From: Anaerolineales bacterium
GTDB lineage: Bacteria; Chloroflexota; Anaerolineae; Anaerolineales; Villigracilaceae
DNA: 43,802 nucleotides
Direction: 5' to 3'
NCBI GenBank assembly: GCA_020847435.1
Contig: JADLBX010000013.1
Coordinates: forward strand, 1-43,802
In this document: one piece after another, positions 40,308 to 43,802 of the stretch
Numbering within the stretch: position 1 is the first letter of the stretch
How the letters are laid out: each line of letters begins with the position of its first letter
The notes under the pieces: model-generated
What the model was told of the DNA's origin: nothing
Database searches by the model: none
What the model saw: the letters and a program-made list of their open reading frames with translations, nothing else
Position numbers and translations under genes: made by a program

Positions 40308-43300
40308 CTACAACTTCGCGAACCGACTCACCACCTTCGCCGCCGACGCGGGACGATCCATCACGCCGCCTTGGTGAATCAGAATCGGAGCGCCTTCCTT
40401 CGCGTACTTCAAATCCACAAACGCCTGACCGGTGATAAACCTCGCGCTGTCGATTGCGCAGGAAGTGACGAAGCCGATTCGTTCGCCGTTCGGGTTGACC
40501 ACCGGGTCGCCGTTGTGCGCCATGCGGACGCGTTGCTCGTCGAACGTGAAGCGGACGACCACACCTTTGCGTTCCTTTTCGCGCGCCACGAACGCATCTC
40601 GCCCGATGAACCACGGCTTGTACGTTTTCACGTAGGAGCCGAAGCCGCCCTCGGCAACGCCAAGATCACGTTCGCCGGAGCCCTTCGACCCAAGCCCCAT
40701 CTCATGCCCATACAACGGAAGACCCGCTTCGGTACGCAAGGAGTCGCGCGCTCCCAGCCCCACGGGTTTGACGCCGAACGGCTCGCCCGCCTTCAGAATC
40801 GCATTCCAAAAATCAACAGAGCGGTCGGGATGCACAAACAACTCGAACGCCATCTTCTCGCCCGTGTAACCCGTGCGCGACACGATCAAATCGAATCCGC
40901 CGATCACCGCGTTGCACAACTCCGTCCTTTTCAACTTGTTTACCTGTGTACGTGTTTCCGTATCCACACCCATCGCAAACAACACATCACGTGATTTCGG
41001 TCCTTGCAAAGCAATGTCCACGCGCATCGCGTCGCCCGCTTTGGGATCGCGCAAGTTGCGGATCTCCGCGTTGTAGCCGAACGTCCGCGCCCACGGACGC
41101 GCATGATCGATCAACACTTTTCCATCGCGCACCGCCTCCAACCAAGTCCGATCCTTGTCGTCGTTCGAAGCATTCACCACCACGAGATAATCATCCCAGC
41201 CGCGGCGATACACGAGCGTGTCGTCGATCACATCCGCATCGGGCGTGAGGAAATGCGTATACAGCGACTCGCCCGGCGTCAGCCCGCCGCAATCGTTGCC
41301 GCAGACCGCGTCGAGGAACGCCGCCGCGTCCGCGCCGCGCACATCATACACGCCCATATGCGAAACGTCGAACAACCCTGCCGCCTGCCGCGTCGCGAGA
41401 TGCTCCTCGTAAATCCCCGTGTACTGCACCGGCATCTCCCAACCCGCAAACGGCACCATCCTGCCGCCGAGATTGCGGTGGACTTGATTCAACGCCGTCT
41501 TCTTTAATTCGCCCTCGGATTCATTCCACACAAACGGCGGCAACGCTTCCTTCGCGGACGTGGAGCCGACTCCCACAAACCAGGGTTTTTCCTCCCCTCT
41601 GCCTTCTGCTCGCCTGCCTTCCGCTTTCTTCTTCGACTCCATCACCACCGTCGGACCTGGAATCCTCCGCGCCGAAAAATCTTTCTCGCCGTCCAAATTC
41701 AACGACACATACCCATCGGACAGATCGCGCAGCCACGTGGCAACCGCCGACGCTTTATTCGCAGGCACAGACAACTGATACGCCGCGCCGTCAACATTTT
41801 TCAGCGTCGCTTTGACCTTGCCTTTCGGAGTGGCGATCTCCGTCGCTTGCGTTTCGCCCTTCTTCAACGCGCTCAAATCGGACGATACCGCGTAATCCAA
41901 CATCTGCCGCACGCGCTGACCTGTCAATTCAAAAACTCTGTTGGACAATTTGCCAAATTGTCCTACGTCGTCAATAAAATAGTAATGCGGATACCCGCTC
42001 TTCTTATATTTGAAATCAATTCCCGCTTGCTCGGTCAGTTTGCGGATTTTCAACTTTGCATTGTTCAACACATTGAAATCCACTTTGGCGCGGCGTTGCT
42101 TGCCTTTTCGCGCGGTATCCACCGAGTGCGGCGCGCAGGCGAGCAAAACATCCGCCATGATGTCGGCGAGCTGGCGCGTTTGTTTTTCGTTGAAGCCGCG
42201 TTGAGTTATCCACGGCGTACCCAACCGAATTCCAGAAGGATCGAGGGCGTTCTTGTCGCCCGGAATCGTGTTGCGATTCACCACCACGCCCGCCAAATCC
42301 AAAATGCGCGAGGCTTGGTCGCCGCTGAGTTTCGTGCCGTCGGCGCCGACGATGCTCGTGCAATCCACGTTGACGAGGTGCGTGTCTGTGCCGCCAAACG
42401 GGACGCGCAGTCCGCGTTTGGTGAATTGATCCGCCATCGCTTTCGCGTTCTTCAGCGTTTGGGCTTGGAGTTGTTTGAATTGTCTGGTTTGGGTCAGTTT
42501 GAAGGTCAGTGCGAGAGCCGCAAAGACGTTGACGTGCGGACCGCCCTGCTCGCCGGGGAAGACGGCTTTATCGAGTTTCTTCGCGATGGACGCGTCCGTC
42601 GTCATCAACACCGCGCCGCGCGGACCGTCAATGGATTTATGCGTGGTGGACATCACAACATGGGCATATCCGATCGGCGAGGGGACGACGCCCGCCGCGA
42701 CGAGACCGCCGATGTGCGAAATGTCGGCGAGGAAATACGCGCCGACCTCGTCTGCGATCTCGCGGAATTTTTTCCAATCGGGCATCCACGAATACGATGA
42801 ATAGCCCGCGATCATCAATTTCGGTTTGTGTTCGTTCGCCAGCGCGCGGATGGCGTCGTAATCCAATTTTTCGTTTTCATCGATCGTGTAATGCACAGCT
42901 TTGAACCACTTGCCCGAACGATTGACCGACGAGCCATGCGAGAGATGCCCGCCGTGCAGGAGGTTGAGTCCCATCACGGTGGAGCCGAGTTCGATCAACG
43001 CGTGATAGACCGCGTTGTTGGCTGGTCCGCCAGAGAGCGCTTGCACGTTGACGTAAATTTGGTTGGCGGTGTATCCGTTCGCGGCGAAGGTCTGTGCGGC
43101 GCGGCGGCGGGCGAGGGCTTCGACCACGTCGGCATATTCCACGCCTTTGTAATAGCGCGGGTCGCTGTTGCGGCGATAGTGTGCGAGGCGCATCGGGTAA
43201 TCGAGGATTTCATCGTCGTCCATCCAACGCGTCTCTTCGTCGGGATACCCCTCGGCATAGATGTTTTGAAACGCGGACGATAACGCTTCTCTCACCGCCA

Positions 43301-43427
43301 GTGGGGCTGTGGACTCGGAGGCGATCAATATCAACTTGCGGGCTTGCCGCTCCTGTTCGAGCTGGGTCAGTTCGTACACGTCCTTGTCGAGTTTTTCGAG
43401 CGAGCCGCGGAAGAGGTAGTCGGTCAT
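40308..43427 (-). CDS. glyA-gcvT: Serine hydroxymethyltransferase-aminomethyltransferase (GcvT) fusion
   Basis: A 1039-residue fusion. Residues ~1-440 are SHMT with PLP-lysine motif TTHKSIDGPRG (Lys264), GGHLSHG and RLGTPWITQRG; an extra ~25 residues (~63-90) split the usual YAEGYP/RYY motif. Residues ~450-597 match no family I know. Residues ~640-1039 are GcvT: FAGWEMPVQYTG, GLFDVSHMG, VIDDTLVYR, ARDSLRTEAGLPLYGHEM. Both steps handle methylene-tetrahydrofolate, so channelling between serine formation and glycine cleavage is plausible. Two repeat-derived stretches, ~488-496 and ~599-614, lie outside the catalytic cores. AAGGAGAT precedes the ATG. Confidence 0.94.
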   Translation of the reverse strand: MTDYLFRGSLEKLDKDVYELTQLEQERQARKLILIASESTAPLAVREALSSAFQNIYAEGYPDEETRWMDDDEILDYPMRLAHYRRNSDPRYYKGVEYADVVEALARRRAAQTFAANGYTANQIYVNVQALSGGPANNAVYHALIELGSTVMGLNLLHGGHLSHGSSVNRSGKWFKAVHYTIDENEKLDYDAIRALANEHKPKLMIAGYSSYSWMPDWKKFREIADEVGAYFLADISHIGGLVAAGVVPSPIGYAHVVMSTTHKSIDGPRGAVLMTTDASIAKKLDKAVFPGEQGGPHVNVFAALALTFKLTQTRQFKQLQAQTLKNAKAMADQFTKRGLRVPFGGTDTHLVNVDCTSIVGADGTKLSGDQASRILDLAGVVVNRNTIPGDKNALDPSGIRLGTPWITQRGFNEKQTRQLADIMADVLLACAPHSVDTARKGKQRRAKVDFNVLNNAKLKIRKLTEQAGIDFKYKKSGYPHYYFIDDVGQFGKLSNRVFELTGQRVRQMLDYAVSSDLSALKKGETQATEIATPKGKVKATLKNVDGAAYQLSVPANKASAVATWLRDLSDGYVSLNLDGEKDFSARRIPGPTVVMESKKKAEGRRAEGRGEEKPWFVGVGSTSAKEALPPFVWNESEGELKKTALNQVHRNLGGRMVPFAGWEMPVQYTGIYEEHLATRQAAGLFDVSHMGVYDVRGADAAAFLDAVCGNDCGGLTPGESLYTHFLTPDADVIDDTLVYRRGWDDYLVVVNASNDDKDRTWLEAVRDGKVLIDHARPWARTFGYNAEIRNLRDPKAGDAMRVDIALQGPKSRDVLFAMGVDTETRTQVNKLKRTELCNAVIGGFDLIVSRTGYTGEKMAFELFVHPDRSVDFWNAILKAGEPFGVKPVGLGARDSLRTEAGLPLYGHEMGLGSKGSGERDLGVAEGGFGSYVKTYKPWFIGRDAFVAREKERKGVVVRFTFDEQRVRMAHNGDPVVNPNGERIGFVTSCAIDSARFITGQAFVDLKYAKEGAPILIHQGGVMDRPASAAKVVSRFAKL
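41591..41630. repeat. Purine-rich ggcagaagg-type repeat in the SHMT-GcvT linker
   Basis: On the coding strand aagaaagcggaaggcaggcg then agcagaaggcagagggga, a degenerate tandem. It encodes KKAEGRRAEGRGEE in the linker ahead of GcvT. Confidence 0.65.
41943..41963. repeat. caatttgccaaattg palindrome inside the SHMT-GcvT gene
   Basis: ggacaatttg-c-caaattgtcc is a perfect palindrome followed by tacg. It matches the gtagggcaaattgcc family at 12994-13055 and 13489-13571. In frame it encodes VGQFGKLS. Confidence 0.85.
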
Positions 43428-43557
43428 GGATATATCTCCTTGGGGAGGCAGTGATTTTGTCAGACGGCTTGATTGTAGAGCGGGATGGAGGAAGGGTCAA
43501 GTGAAATCCACTCAAGGTATACGGCTTTCGCGAGTCGGAAAAATCTCAACGCGAATA

Positions 43558-43589
43558 TCACGAATTCTCGAATGGCGCGAATTCGTGAA
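43558..43589. repeat. Small inverted repeat upstream of SHMT-GcvT
   Basis: cacgaattctcgaa and gcgcgaattcgtg pair imperfectly. The 43428-43802 gap contains no gene I can support and no glycine riboswitch. Confidence 0.5.
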
Positions 43590-43713
43590 GTTTGAGAAGA
43601 GCAAAAATCAGGATGCTTCCCTCATGGAGTTTCGATACTGGATTAATCCCGCAGTTTCTACATCTCCCAACGGCGTTCAGGGGCGGACAGGGTTGAGTCT
43701 CGGCTTGATTTCT

Positions 43714-43783
43714 TGAACCGCCAAGCCCGCTAAGGGCGCCAAGTCTTAATTCTTTCTTTGCGTTCTTCGCGCTCTTGGCGGTA
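43714..43783. repeat. Long imperfect hairpin at the window end
   Basis: aaccgccaagcccgctaag and cgccaag pair with cgttcttcgcgctcttggcgg around a T-rich centre. It is the same type as 31459-31531. Confidence 0.7.
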
Positions 43784-43802
43784 AATCTTATGACCTGTCC
43801 GC

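Noticed and set aside
41847..42800. Plus-strand open frame (317 codons) within the SHMT-GcvT gene
   Set aside because: It is antisense to the conserved SHMT domain, including the PLP-lysine region; its own translation has no family features.
43428..43802. Possible glycine riboswitch or small gene upstream of SHMT-GcvT
   Set aside because: I looked for tandem glycine-aptamer motifs and saw none. A 96-codon plus-strand frame here has no ribosome site and encodes repeat sequence.

Overview
The window is a bacterial chromosome segment of moderately high GC, with no rRNA marker. Gene content points to Chloroflexota, probably class Anaerolineae: an FMN-riboswitch-controlled RibXY-type riboflavin ABC transporter, a PolX/PHP DNA polymerase, a fused serine hydroxymethyltransferase-aminomethyltransferase, and intergenic space packed with short palindromic repeats. 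The taxonomic call is inference from gene families.

Layout. 1-12970 is mostly plus strand: the tail of an FAD oxidoreductase, hemerythrin, a small DMT transporter, PolX, small membrane proteins, an AT-richer pair of minus-strand genes (4777-6219, a secreted beta/gamma-crystallin-like protein and a membrane protein), an AAC(6')-type acetyltransferase, a PEBP lipoprotein, an esterase, coaBC, a metallophosphoesterase, a DUF4349 protein and rsmG. 13078-22392 is minus strand: cupin, a PP2C phosphatase, a VWA-like/FHA membrane protein, two paralogous membrane proteins, guaA, a GH16-like lipoprotein, a HIT protein and xpt. 22529-30178 is plus strand: maf, a class B penicillin-binding protein, rsgA, holB, a class III nucleotide cyclase, DUF2277 and a lipoprotein. 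30280-43427 is almost all minus strand: the riboflavin transporter operon with its FMN riboswitch, a T-box-controlled dinB-like/valS operon, an orphan DNA methyltransferase, a SHOCT membrane protein, AMP nucleosidase, a Phd-type antitoxin beside a PIN-like remnant, and the SHMT-GcvT fusion. One tRNA-Arg(CCT) lies at 37325-37396.

The most unusual signal is the behaviour of the short repeats. At least six families recur between genes, and members of the same families also sit in frame inside essential genes (valS, guaA, the SHMT-GcvT fusion and probably others) and inside the variable arm of the FMN riboswitch. This resembles the protein-coding palindromic elements described in Rickettsia, but with several unrelated families in one 44-kb window. 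A second striking structure is at 30280-30817, where the last 27 codons of the transporter ATPase exist twice in direct orientation around a small XRE regulator gene. The two copies differ at 12 synonymous sites and at no amino acid.

Several genes have a consensus -10 box placed so that transcription should start at or within a few bases of the start codon, so leaderless mRNAs are probably common. Other points of interest are PolX without its third catalytic aspartate, CoaC with two active-site substitutions, a cyclase with non-canonical purine-selecting residues, and a valine-type T-box leader that reads through a DinB-like gene before valS.
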